Below, piece after piece: positions 1 to 6,378 of a DNA stretch of 6,378 bases. This stretch comes from Candidatus Omnitrophota bacterium (GTDB lineage Bacteria; Omnitrophota; Gorgyraeia; Tantalellales; Tantalellaceae). Position 1 is the first letter of the stretch. Every line of letters starts with the position of its first letter. Where the stretch lies: the NCBI GenBank assembly GCA_030631915.1, contig DAOVKF010000089.1:1-6378 (forward strand), given 5' to 3'. The notes under the pieces are model-generated. The model worked only from the letters and a program-made list of their open reading frames with translations, had not been told where the DNA came from and did no database searches. A program made the position numbers and the translations under genes.

Positions 1-873
1 GGTCTCCTCGACAATATCGGGTTCTCCCCGCCTCCAGACCCCGGCGTTCATCTCGTCTATCCTGTCCAGGTCAAGCTTCTTTTCCGCGCCTTCTCTCGGA
101 AAACCGGGAAAATAATACCTGACCGGATACGTGGCCCCGTCTTCGAGCGACTGGGTCGGGCCGGGTATCTGAGGCTCGATGACCTCGATACCCGGTCCCA
201 ACGCGTGTAACGTGCCCCGTGGCACGGGAATGATATCACCGATCTCAACCTTAATGGAATTGTAATATGTGTTGATCGCATCCCTCGCGTCCAACAATCG
301 CGAAAGAGTTCCTGATATGCCCGCGTCTTTTTCACCGGACCTTTGCGCCGCGACGATAACATCGCCGGCTTCCCTGAGCAGGCGTTTGTCCCCCTTTTTC
401 TCAAGTTCATCTATAAGCACATTCAGGGCATTACCGTATGCGACAAGAGCCTGCCTGTACCTATCCCGGATCCGGTTCCCATGTTTTTTGACAGCCCCGG
501 GATCAAACCCGATCATGAGCCTCGGGCATGCTCCGGTTATGGACCTGTCAATCCCCGTGACCACCCAGATCTCGTTTTTCGCGTCATGGAACTGGACGGA
601 TAAACGGCCTTTGGGCGTCAGTATCTTTACAAGCGGGAGCATCCGGCCAAATGACCTGATCGCATCGGCGCCCAGCACTTCTTCGGGTATGCGGTCTATT
701 ATCCCGGCCAGAGGAGCGCTATCACTGCCGACAACCGCGACAGCGCTTTTGCCTTCAGCCTCAGCTCCATACCAGTATTCCCCTATGCCGCGGACGCCCC
801 ATACTTTCGGCTCTCTGTAAGGCCTCAGGTATACGGGGCTCCCGTTCTTCACGGCTTCGATGATCCTGTCCAT
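1..873 (-). CDS. Type I mannose-6-phosphate isomerase-like protein, 3' end beyond the left edge
   Basis: From the ATG at 871-873 the frame stays open for 291 codons to the left edge, so the C-terminus is missing. The protein resembles type I phosphomannose isomerases, zinc cupin enzymes of the cytoplasm that interconvert fructose-6-P and mannose-6-P. Family marks in order: a Trp-Gly segment at 25-26, IGEYW at 30-34, PLVK at 80-83, SVQFHDAKNEIW at 92-103 and VPRGTLHALGPG at 217-228. By family comparison the zinc ligands would be Q94, H96, E101 and H223. The loop from H96 to E101 is about a dozen residues shorter than in textbook PMIs, and the usual HPxD is HD. Residues 135-205 are helical and charged, as in the family's helical insert. 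An AGAAGG ribosome site lies 9 nt before the ATG. It follows the nucleotidyltransferase gene by 20 bp and is probably in its operon. The missing part probably holds the C-terminal cupin. Activity on mannose-6-P rather than another aldose phosphate is inferred. Confidence 0.85.
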   Translation of the reverse strand, partial: MDRIIEAVKNGSPVYLRPYREPKVWGVRGIGEYWYGAEAEGKSAVAVVGSDSAPLAGIIDRIPEEVLGADAIRSFGRMLPLVKILTPKGRLSVQFHDAKNEIWVVTGIDRSITGACPRLMIGFDPGAVKKHGNRIRDRYRQALVAYGNALNVLIDELEKKGDKRLLREAGDVIVAAQRSGEKDAGISGTLSRLLDARDAINTYYNSIKVEIGDIIPVPRGTLHALGPGIEVIEPQIPGPTQSLEDGATYPVRYYFPGFPREGAEKKLDLDRIDEMNAGVWRRGEPDIVEET

Positions 874-882
874 AAAAATCTA

Positions 883-888
883 CCTTCT
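883..888 (-). promoter_or_regulatory. Ribosome binding site of the PMI-like gene
   Basis: The minus strand reads AGAAGG here, nine bases before the ATG at 871-873. This close match to the anti-Shine-Dalgarno complement fixes the start within the 20-bp gap after the upstream stop codon (894-896). Confidence 0.75.
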
Positions 889-893
889 TTTGT

Positions 894-2597
894 TCATCCG
901 CGGTTCACGTCATCTATCCTTTTTATCGCTTCTATCGCCTTCTCCCGTCTTTTTTCAAGTTCCTCCATGCTGACACCGAACATCTCATTGTAAGCCGTTC
1001 CGAACGATATCTTATTCCCTGAAACAGGGGCATCATAGGCGCGCTCTTTATCCCTCAGGTCAGTAGATTCCGCCACCGTCATATCGATCGGCCCCGCGGC
1101 GGTCAAGAGCGTACCGTGACGCATGTTCTCTTCTAAACTCAGGATATCGAGCGTGCTGCCAAGGGACTTGTAAATACCGCTGTTCTTTTTAAGCACGGTC
1201 TTACCGGTGCGAAAACTCTGGACAGCGAAAGCCTCCGTCATCTCAATGTCACCAAACACAGAGTCTTTCACCACACTCCGCTGTATGCTCCCCTTACCTC
1301 TCACAGTGCTGTTGATAAGCACCGAATCCCTTACCTCAACATCATGGCTGACCGTGGAATTGACGATGATATTGCCCTTTCCATCGCGCGCTGCCGGGAT
1401 GTTCTCGAGCTTCCGGGCGATGATACCGATAGCCCCCTTGTCGTTGAGGGCTGAATATTTTTTTCTCATAGCGTCATGCCGGCCTACATCCGTCCAGAAA
1501 ATGTCTTCGCCCAGATCAAGTATTTTCAGGTTGAGTTCCCTCCCGTATCTATCCCTGAACATCCCCCTTACTTTATTGACCTCCTCAAAAAGATCAGGCA
1601 CAGCGCCTTTGGGCCCGGCCAGGGCCTGAAGCTTTTGATCGCTTTCTAAAACAGCGTTCCACCTTTCGGCATCTCCCCGCATGGCGAACGCCATAAGGAC
1701 ATACGGGTCGAAATCCAGACAGACGCCTTTCCTCCGGATGTGTTCATGAAAAACCTGTTCCGCGATGTCCATCACCTGATAGGAAACCGCCACCGGCCCG
1801 AGACTTACGCCCGCGTAATATTCTCCGTCCCCGTAGGGCCTGACCCCCCGCTCCTTCAACTGACTGACCAGAACATCCATTTTATTGCGCGGAAACTGGT
1901 CTATCATATCGCGGTCCTTATTGTAAACAACCCAGTCTTTGTCCCCGGCCAGCTCGCCGGAGACCTCTTTGGCCGAGATAAATTTCATGATATCGTATGC
2001 GGAAAAAGACCCGTTTTCCCCGGCAGCCTCCCCGAGGTCGATCGAAGCTATCTGCGTTTCATCCCCCCATTTATTCAAAACGCCCCTGAATCCCCTGTTC
2101 TCCAGATATACGGCGACCGGCGCGAAAAACATAAGCGCTTCTTCGACCTCTGATATCGGCGTCTTCTCGCCGTCGATGACAATATTCACCGCGGTGGAAG
2201 CTATGGCGGGCTTGCAGTCCCCTTCTATCTGCGTAAAGGGAGACATCCTTTCCCCCCTGCCGAACAGCATCCCCATCAGGGACACGGATCCCCTGTATTT
2301 TATCTTTGATCTCTCCGCTTCCTGTTTCAGGCCGGAATAGGCAAGCAGGGCCCCGAGAAAATTGCCTTCCCTGGTCTTATTATCTATTTTCTCGCGCACT
2401 GAGAGCACGAACGTGCTGTTGTCACGGTTGAAAATAAAAGGAGCGATCCTGTTCAGCCGCCGGCGCCACCTCTTTCTGTCCTCTTCGCTGCCCGTGACCA
2501 GAACCACTGCCTTCACACTTTCACTGCGTTCAATGCCTGTTTTGGCAAGTTCGATGTTGGCAAGCACCCGCTTTAATCCTGACCCGCTGATCATCAT
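894..2597 (-). CDS. Sugar-1-phosphate nucleotidyltransferase with C-terminal left-handed beta-helix
   Basis: A complete 567-residue protein. It belongs to the family that joins a sugar-1-phosphate to an NTP, giving NDP-sugar and pyrophosphate in the cytoplasm. The nucleotide-binding signature, normally GGxGTRLxPLT...KP, appears as FGRGERMSPFT at 112-122 with K129-P130. Candidate metal-binding acids are D228 (in VVYNKD) and D370 (in FWTDVG, the usual WxDVG motif). DFDPYV at 295-300 matches the family segment before the last strand. Residues about 408-452 show V/I-rich hexapeptide-like steps, as in the beta-helix of GlgC and GDP-mannose pyrophosphorylases. Two parts are atypical: about 100 residues before the signature, with a short beta-strand (VKAVVLVTG, 28-36), and about 110 after the helix, ending in a charged helix (544-563). 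Start: an in-frame stop lies upstream with no other start codon between. ATGs at 2597 and 2594 are adjacent; AAAAGG sits better for the second. Between a PMM-PMI fusion and a PMI gene, GDP-mannose synthesis is the simplest role; a glucose-1-P substrate (GlgC-like) is not excluded. Confidence 0.8.
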   Translation of the reverse strand: MMISGSGLKRVLANIELAKTGIERSESVKAVVLVTGSEEDRKRWRRRLNRIAPFIFNRDNSTFVLSVREKIDNKTREGNFLGALLAYSGLKQEAERSKIKYRGSVSLMGMLFGRGERMSPFTQIEGDCKPAIASTAVNIVIDGEKTPISEVEEALMFFAPVAVYLENRGFRGVLNKWGDETQIASIDLGEAAGENGSFSAYDIMKFISAKEVSGELAGDKDWVVYNKDRDMIDQFPRNKMDVLVSQLKERGVRPYGDGEYYAGVSLGPVAVSYQVMDIAEQVFHEHIRRKGVCLDFDPYVLMAFAMRGDAERWNAVLESDQKLQALAGPKGAVPDLFEEVNKVRGMFRDRYGRELNLKILDLGEDIFWTDVGRHDAMRKKYSALNDKGAIGIIARKLENIPAARDGKGNIIVNSTVSHDVEVRDSVLINSTVRGKGSIQRSVVKDSVFGDIEMTEAFAVQSFRTGKTVLKKNSGIYKSLGSTLDILSLEENMRHGTLLTAAGPIDMTVAESTDLRDKERAYDAPVSGNKISFGTAYNEMFGVSMEELEKRREKAIEAIKRIDDVNRG

Positions 2598-2612
2598 ATC
2601 CTTTTCCCGCCT
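2598..2612 (-). promoter_or_regulatory. Ribosome binding site region with two adjacent start codons
   Basis: On the minus strand GAGGCGGGAAAAGGAT runs directly into ATGATG. AAAAGG ends 2 nt before the first ATG (2595-2597) and 5 nt before the second (2592-2594). GAGG at 2609-2612 would serve the first ATG at about 11 nt. The start is therefore uncertain by one codon. Confidence 0.55.
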
Positions 2613-2650
2613 CTGACCCCTGACTATGAGCCATGAACTGCTTTGTCAAT

Positions 2651-2679
2651 AGTATATGATAAAAAAAAGAGTTTGCCAA
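2651..2679 (-). promoter_or_regulatory. Sigma70-type promoter for the nucleotidyltransferase-PMI unit
   Basis: The minus strand has a -35 of TTGGCA (2674-2679), a 17-nt spacer containing eight consecutive T residues, and a -10 of TATACT (2651-2656). Each hexamer matches the consensus at five of six positions and the spacer is optimal. Transcription would start near 2644, giving a leader of about 47 nt before the ATG at 2597. It lies downstream of the terminator of the large gene, as expected for a new transcription unit. The match is by eye and not tested. Confidence 0.7.
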
Positions 2680-2684
2680 GATAG

Positions 2685-2712
2685 TAATTAAAAGGGCTGA
2701 CCCCCAAATTAA
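2685..2712 (-). repeat. Imperfect palindrome containing GGGGTCAG
   Basis: The plus strand holds TAATT (2685-2689) and AATTA (2707-2711) as inverted arms around AAAAGGG, CTGA and CCCCC, so the element is palindrome-like with mismatches. Its core octamer CTGACCCC (2697-2704; GGGGTCAG on the minus strand) recurs at 2613-2620, and the two copies flank the promoter. It may be a remnant of a small dispersed repeat; nothing else in the window shares it at length, so this is a weak call. Confidence 0.35.
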
Positions 2713-2751
2713 AAAACAAAAAAGGCCGGAAGAATGTATCTTCCGGCCTTT
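2709..2751 (-). terminator. Intrinsic terminator after the large PMM-PMI fusion gene
   Basis: On the minus strand AAAGGCCGGAAGA (2739-2751) pairs perfectly over 13 bp with TCTTCCGGCCTTT (2721-2733) around a five-base loop (2734-2738). It is followed directly by a tract that reads T6, G, T6 when the T residues ending the stem are counted. The stem begins 31 nt after the stop codon at 2783-2785. The other strand lacks a T tract after the stem, so it acts mainly on minus-strand transcription. Confidence 0.93.
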
Positions 2752-2782
2752 CTGTGTGTTCGCACGCGATGAGAACCGTATA

Positions 2783-5700
2783 TTATACCGACCACATGAT
2801 CTTTCTTCTCTGCTCCAGCTGCGCCTGCGGGTCAAAGGGCTCGATCGGCATATCCACTAAAAGATTCTTGACGATAAAGGCCAGCCACTCAAAGATGTTC
2901 TCTGAATATCCCGCGGGAGCTTCCTCCAGCGCTCCGACCTCTGTGTATGACAACATGGAATACAGATATTCCCTGGGGATATTTTTCCCGGTCATCTGTT
3001 CCATCAGTTCTTTCGTATCCATGACGATAGACTCCCCTGTCCTGATACTGTCGGCCGTAAGGCCTGCCTGAAGAAGCGCCAGCGCCTGGGTCTCTCTGAC
3101 AAAACGCCATCCCTGTTCCCCGAGTCCTTTGATATCCTTGATCGTCAACACCCTCAGATTCCCTTTTTCACCTTTAAGAAAACTGACCACCCGCGGATCT
3201 TTTTCCTTCTCCGCTTCCTTGATATCCGAGTCGGTCGCGATCAACACGGCAGTGGCGCCTTCACGGATATTTTTAGCTGCCGCGCCTTCAAGCCCGCGAA
3301 CCGCGCTATACGCCGTTATCCTGACATCCAGCCCCCGTTTTTTCCAATCATTCCGGTACCATGCCAGGGAGCCTTCAACCGACCTGTCGCCGCTCCTATA
3401 TAACGCGTCATTCACGACAAGGTCGATCTTTTTGCCCTGTAACGCCGATATGTTCCTCACGAACGCCCTGTACGCGTTATAAGTAGCGTCTTCTTCCGCG
3501 GTCTTCTCGTACCGGACTTCGGCAACCGCTGACCCGGCGCCTCTTTTGATCAGCCTTACGGCGCTCTGTTCGGGAAAAGTGAATGCCAGTGTGCCCAGCT
3601 TATCAACGATCGTATCGCTGCCGACCTTCAAGGTATTTTGTTTATCAAAAACGCCTATTTCCTCGCCGTTTATCTCAACAGCCAGCTGTCCGCTCTGGAT
3701 CGCGATAAAACACGTTCGGCCATCGAGTATTTCCGGAAGAGAGGCCTCGGTGTTGATCCTCACGGTCTCTGTCATGACGTTCTCTCGCAGAGTCCCATGG
3801 GCCGTATAAGTGTAAGTATCCACTTCCTCCTCCATCAACTCTTTTATGCCTTTTATCGTCTGTCCGGTCTCCAGCAACACGTCAACCTTTGTTTCCGGAG
3901 ATACCGGCACATAATGCGCCCGCACGACCGCCGGCTTGCCTTCCAGGGCCTCTATGGTATAACTCTCCGCGTTCGCGGGTATGATCATATCCCTGTCAGT
4001 GTCAGGCCTGAGGTCAAACTGAGATGTCTCACCGGTCCTGGAAACGATGTTTATCCTTACACTGCCTTCTTCTACTACAAGCGAGTGCGGCCTGCCCTGT
4101 ATGTCCGGATGAACCGCGATGGATTCCCCCTTCTGTATCGAATATCTACCGACCACAAACCCGGGATTCTCGACCATTTTTTCGTATCTGGCCTTATCCT
4201 GAGTCGCCGGATCGCTTGCCAGAACAGGCATGGTCCTGTAATCTTCCGGGTTTACCTGTTTCAAAAATCCGTAAGCCTGTATCCTGGCCGCGATCGCGCT
4301 GCGCTCATCAGTGGATAAAGCGATAACGTCTTTCTTTCTCTTGACCCGGACATAACCCTTTTTATCCATCTCATCCAGGGCTTCCGTGTCTCCCTCTAAC
4401 GCCAGTCGCAGAAGTCTTTCAGCATCCGTTCTTTTTTCGTGGTCATATGTATCCCATTTCAAACGGTCGTAGAAAGATATCGTCCCCTCGGCATCCTGTT
4501 TGGCGTTCACGGCCTTTGCCTCGCTGACGAATACCACACCATAGGCGTGCGGCATGCCGGCAGGGACAAGATATGACTCGCCCTTTTTAAGGTTTATGCG
4601 ATTAAATATGCTCATATCACCCCTGACCATGGCATCCATGAACTCTTCAGGCCCCACGTCCTGATTAAGTCCCATAATGGCCCAGCCGTCAGCGTTGGCT
4701 GTGATCCACTCGTCGAAATCATGTATCTGGATGGAAAGCGGGACTTCTGAATCAAGAGATTTGACCGTGAGCCCCAGTTCCGTCCCGACCCGGCCCAGAT
4801 GTTCCTCACCGTAAAATTCCCTTGCCCATAAAGCCATCTCTTCCGGGGAGAGCAAAATATGCCTGTCAGTGGTCAGGACAAATCCCGCGGCAACCCATTT
4901 TTCTCCTATGACTTCGTCCCCGGCGATCCCGTACTTCTTTGCCAGTTCTATCTTTTCCGCTTCTGTGGACGCGCCCATCACTTCCAGTATGTTATTGAGC
5001 CGGACGGGTTTGCCCCATGTATAGCCGTCCTTTCCTCTCTTGAACACGGGATAGAATTCAACCGGCCCGCCGTTCTCGATCGTGCGGTTCATCTCCGCGA
5101 TGACCCCGCGGTAAGGTTCCAGTTCCGGATCCACGGGTGAGACGGCCCACCTTCCTACGGAGGCCTTTCTGGCAGCCGGAACACCCCGTTCTTCAGCGGC
5201 TTCGGGACTCTTAACAAAGTCCTGTATTATGCGGACAAGAATACCCGTATCCGGCCTTGTCCCCTCTTCGACAAGAGCATCCACGCGGGACATGGTAGCT
5301 GCCAGCGCGTATATCCTGAACTGCGCGGAATTGCCCGATGGCCTGAGATGGAGAACCTCACCGTTGGAAAAGAACACCCTTATCCCGTTCAGGTAGTTTA
5401 TCTTCTCTATCGTAACGTCTTCAAGTCCCGGTATCTGCCTGAAATAAGCGCCAAGCTCTGCCTGTTTCGCAAGGAGATCCTTTATCCTGCCGCTTACGCG
5501 AAGATCACCCGCCGTCAGTTCTTCGCCTGTTTTAAACATGCAGTACGCGACCCGTGTCCCGGTCTCATCAAAGCTTACTTCTTCGATACTGTTATCCGTC
5601 GGCGAAAACCTTCTTATAATGGCTTTACCCATTTCCATGGTATATGCTTCACAACCGGGAGTATATTGATCCTTTGACACATTCTCAACAAGACCCGACT

Positions 5701-6378
5701 TTGTCTCCCCCGCGTATTTGCCGGTAAACGCGCTTTCAAAAAACTCCGGCAGCGTCCTTCCACTGACCTTGGCCACAAGGACCGCCGATATCATGGGCAG
5801 CAGCGCGTCCCTGGTCGGAAGGTAGCTCAATACACCTGTCGGTTCTTTCATGGACGTGCCTGTATCCCTGTGAAATCTCCTCAATCTTTCCACGACATCC
5901 CGGGGCAGCTGAAATTCCTGCGCGCCGATCAAATACCCTCCGTTGACCTCACACGAGTTAGCACCCTCGCCCTTATTATGGTCATACATATCAGCGGCCA
6001 TATAAGGAGACCCTACATTACCGTACTTGACCACGGTGCCTGCCTCGTCCACAAGTTTTTGAAAAGCCCTGTTGTTAGCGGTTATCGGTACGGCAAAGAA
6101 TCCCGGCCTGAGAAGCAGCCCTGTCAGTACACCGAGTTTATCCCCGGTTATGAACCGCACCGTGCCGTCGGACAATCTAACGAACACCGCCGGCCTGTCA
6201 GAATCCCCGTCCGTGGACATGAGGATATCTATCCCCGATTCCTTCATATATACTTCGACCTGATCAATGAACTCCTGTTTCATGTCCTCGGTATCCAGCG
6301 CCAGGAAATCCGTATTCTCGTCCATCTGGCCGACACGGACGACTTCCGCGCCCATTTTCTCCAGAATATTCGGGAGCA
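2783..6378 (-). CDS. Phosphomannomutase-phosphomannose isomerase fusion with extra C-terminal domains, 5' end beyond the right edge
   Basis: The frame is open to the right edge. The methionine at 6353-6355 is internal, because the in-frame codons before it (LPNILEK) continue the PMM fold. Residues are numbered from that Met; 1190 follow. Residues 1 to about 380 are the back half of a phosphohexomutase: DGDSDR metal loop (49-54), EVNGGYLIG sugar loop (136-144), LPTRDALLPM (179-188) and phosphate loop RPSGNSAQFR (338-347). The catalytic-serine half lies outside. About 430-640 is a PMI-like zinc unit: IGEKW (483-487), SIQIH (541-545), VPAGMPHAYG (597-606). Likely ligands are Q543, H545 and H603 with E549 or D556. 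About 725-818 resembles the PMI C-terminal cupin, and about 845-950 is another beta-rich, cupin-like region. About 955-1105 is an unassigned alpha/beta domain; the tail ends in RRKIMWSV. No frameshift is seen. The protein would take mannose-6-P to mannose-1-P and supply that mannose-6-P from fructose-6-P. It is probably cytoplasmic: no membrane segment is obvious in the visible part. It has its own terminator. Confidence 0.88.
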   Translation of the reverse strand, partial: LPNILEKMGAEVVRVGQMDENTDFLALDTEDMKQEFIDQVEVYMKESGIDILMSTDGDSDRPAVFVRLSDGTVRFITGDKLGVLTGLLLRPGFFAVPITANNRAFQKLVDEAGTVVKYGNVGSPYMAADMYDHNKGEGANSCEVNGGYLIGAQEFQLPRDVVERLRRFHRDTGTSMKEPTGVLSYLPTRDALLPMISAVLVAKVSGRTLPEFFESAFTGKYAGETKSGLVENVSKDQYTPGCEAYTMEMGKAIIRRFSPTDNSIEEVSFDETGTRVAYCMFKTGEELTAGDLRVSGRIKDLLAKQAELGAYFRQIPGLEDVTIEKINYLNGIRVFFSNGEVLHLRPSGNSAQFRIYALAATMSRVDALVEEGTRPDTGILVRIIQDFVKSPEAAEERGVPAARKASVGRWAVSPVDPELEPYRGVIAEMNRTIENGGPVEFYPVFKRGKDGYTWGKPVRLNNILEVMGASTEAEKIELAKKYGIAGDEVIGEKWVAAGFVLTTDRHILLSPEEMALWAREFYGEEHLGRVGTELGLTVKSLDSEVPLSIQIHDFDEWITANADGWAIMGLNQDVGPEEFMDAMVRGDMSIFNRINLKKGESYLVPAGMPHAYGVVFVSEAKAVNAKQDAEGTISFYDRLKWDTYDHEKRTDAERLLRLALEGDTEALDEMDKKGYVRVKRKKDVIALSTDERSAIAARIQAYGFLKQVNPEDYRTMPVLASDPATQDKARYEKMVENPGFVVGRYSIQKGESIAVHPDIQGRPHSLVVEEGSVRINIVSRTGETSQFDLRPDTDRDMIIPANAESYTIEALEGKPAVVRAHYVPVSPETKVDVLLETGQTIKGIKELMEEEVDTYTYTAHGTLRENVMTETVRINTEASLPEILDGRTCFIAIQSGQLAVEINGEEIGVFDKQNTLKVGSDTIVDKLGTLAFTFPEQSAVRLIKRGAGSAVAEVRYEKTAEEDATYNAYRAFVRNISALQGKKIDLVVNDALYRSGDRSVEGSLAWYRNDWKKRGLDVRITAYSAVRGLEGAAAKNIREGATAVLIATDSDIKEAEKEKDPRVVSFLKGEKGNLRVLTIKDIKGLGEQGWRFVRETQALALLQAGLTADSIRTGESIVMDTKELMEQMTGKNIPREYLYSMLSYTEVGALEEAPAGYSENIFEWLAFIVKNLLVDMPIEPFDPQAQLEQRRKIMWSV

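Noticed and set aside
269..820. Plus-strand open frame of 183 codons
   Set aside because: It lies antisense to the PMI-like gene, whose metal-site motifs are intact. Its translation is Ser/Pro-rich with no recognisable motif.
1207..2340. Three plus-strand open frames of 133-140 codons
   Set aside because: All are antisense to the nucleotidyltransferase gene, which has family motifs in the same region; low-complexity shadow translations.
2621..2649. Alternative promoter TTGACA (2644-2649) with TAGTCA 17 nt downstream
   Set aside because: The -35 is perfect but the -10 is poor, and the start would fall almost at the ribosome site. The TTGGCA-N17-TATACT pair is much better balanced.
2530..2835. 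Minus-strand open frame of 101 codons across the gap
   Set aside because: It runs through the terminator and promoter and overlaps both neighbouring genes out of frame; no motif supports it.
3638..4318. Plus-strand open frame of 226 codons
   Set aside because: It lies antisense to the cupin part of the fusion gene and has no recognisable domain.
6353..6355. ATG at 6355 as the true start of the large gene
   Set aside because: The frame remains open to the right edge, the codons before it (LPNILEK) fit a PMM helix, and the catalytic-serine half of the PMM would be missing. The gene starts outside the window.
1..6378. tRNA, rRNA, CRISPR array, insertion sequence or riboswitch
   Set aside because: No cloverleaf, repeat-spacer pattern or transposase motif was seen. 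The gaps are 20 and 185 bp, and the leader of about 47 nt is too short for a typical riboswitch.

Overview
The window is a gene-dense bacterial segment with all coding sequence on the minus strand. It holds three genes, two of them cut by the window edges. Reading in the direction of transcription (right to left), they are: the 3' part of a very large fused gene running off the right edge (2783 to 6378); a complete 567-codon nucleotidyltransferase gene (894-2597); and the 5' part of a mannose-6-phosphate-isomerase-like gene running off the left edge (1-873). No tRNA, rRNA, CRISPR array or insertion sequence is visible.

The three proteins cover the usual route to an activated sugar, most simply GDP-mannose. 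Phosphomannose isomerase (PMI) interconverts fructose-6-P and mannose-6-P. Phosphomannomutase (PMM) converts mannose-6-P to mannose-1-P. A sugar-1-phosphate nucleotidyltransferase converts that to NDP-sugar. The large protein alone carries the back half of a PMM domain, a complete PMI-like zinc/cupin unit, another beta-rich cupin-like region, an unassigned alpha/beta domain and an unusual C-terminal tail. The downstream gene encodes a second PMI-like domain, so the locus holds two PMI modules. Both have the same shortened metal loop. Substrate identities are inferred from family and context, not shown by the sequence.

Transcription is divided at the 185-bp gap 2598-2782. The large gene ends in a strong intrinsic terminator (13-bp perfect stem, then T6-G-T6). 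A good sigma70-type promoter (TTGGCA-N17-TATACT) then starts a second unit for the nucleotidyltransferase and the downstream PMI gene, which are 20 bp apart and probably co-transcribed. The gap is AT-rich compared with the coding DNA and also holds two copies of the octamer GGGGTCAG, one inside an imperfect palindrome.

The organism cannot be named from sequence alone. The large fusions of sugar-phosphate enzymes with unassigned C-terminal domains recall lineages such as Candidatus Omnitrophota; this is a guess from architecture. No defence, phage or conjugation gene is present. The novelty lies in the fused architecture and its unassigned domains.
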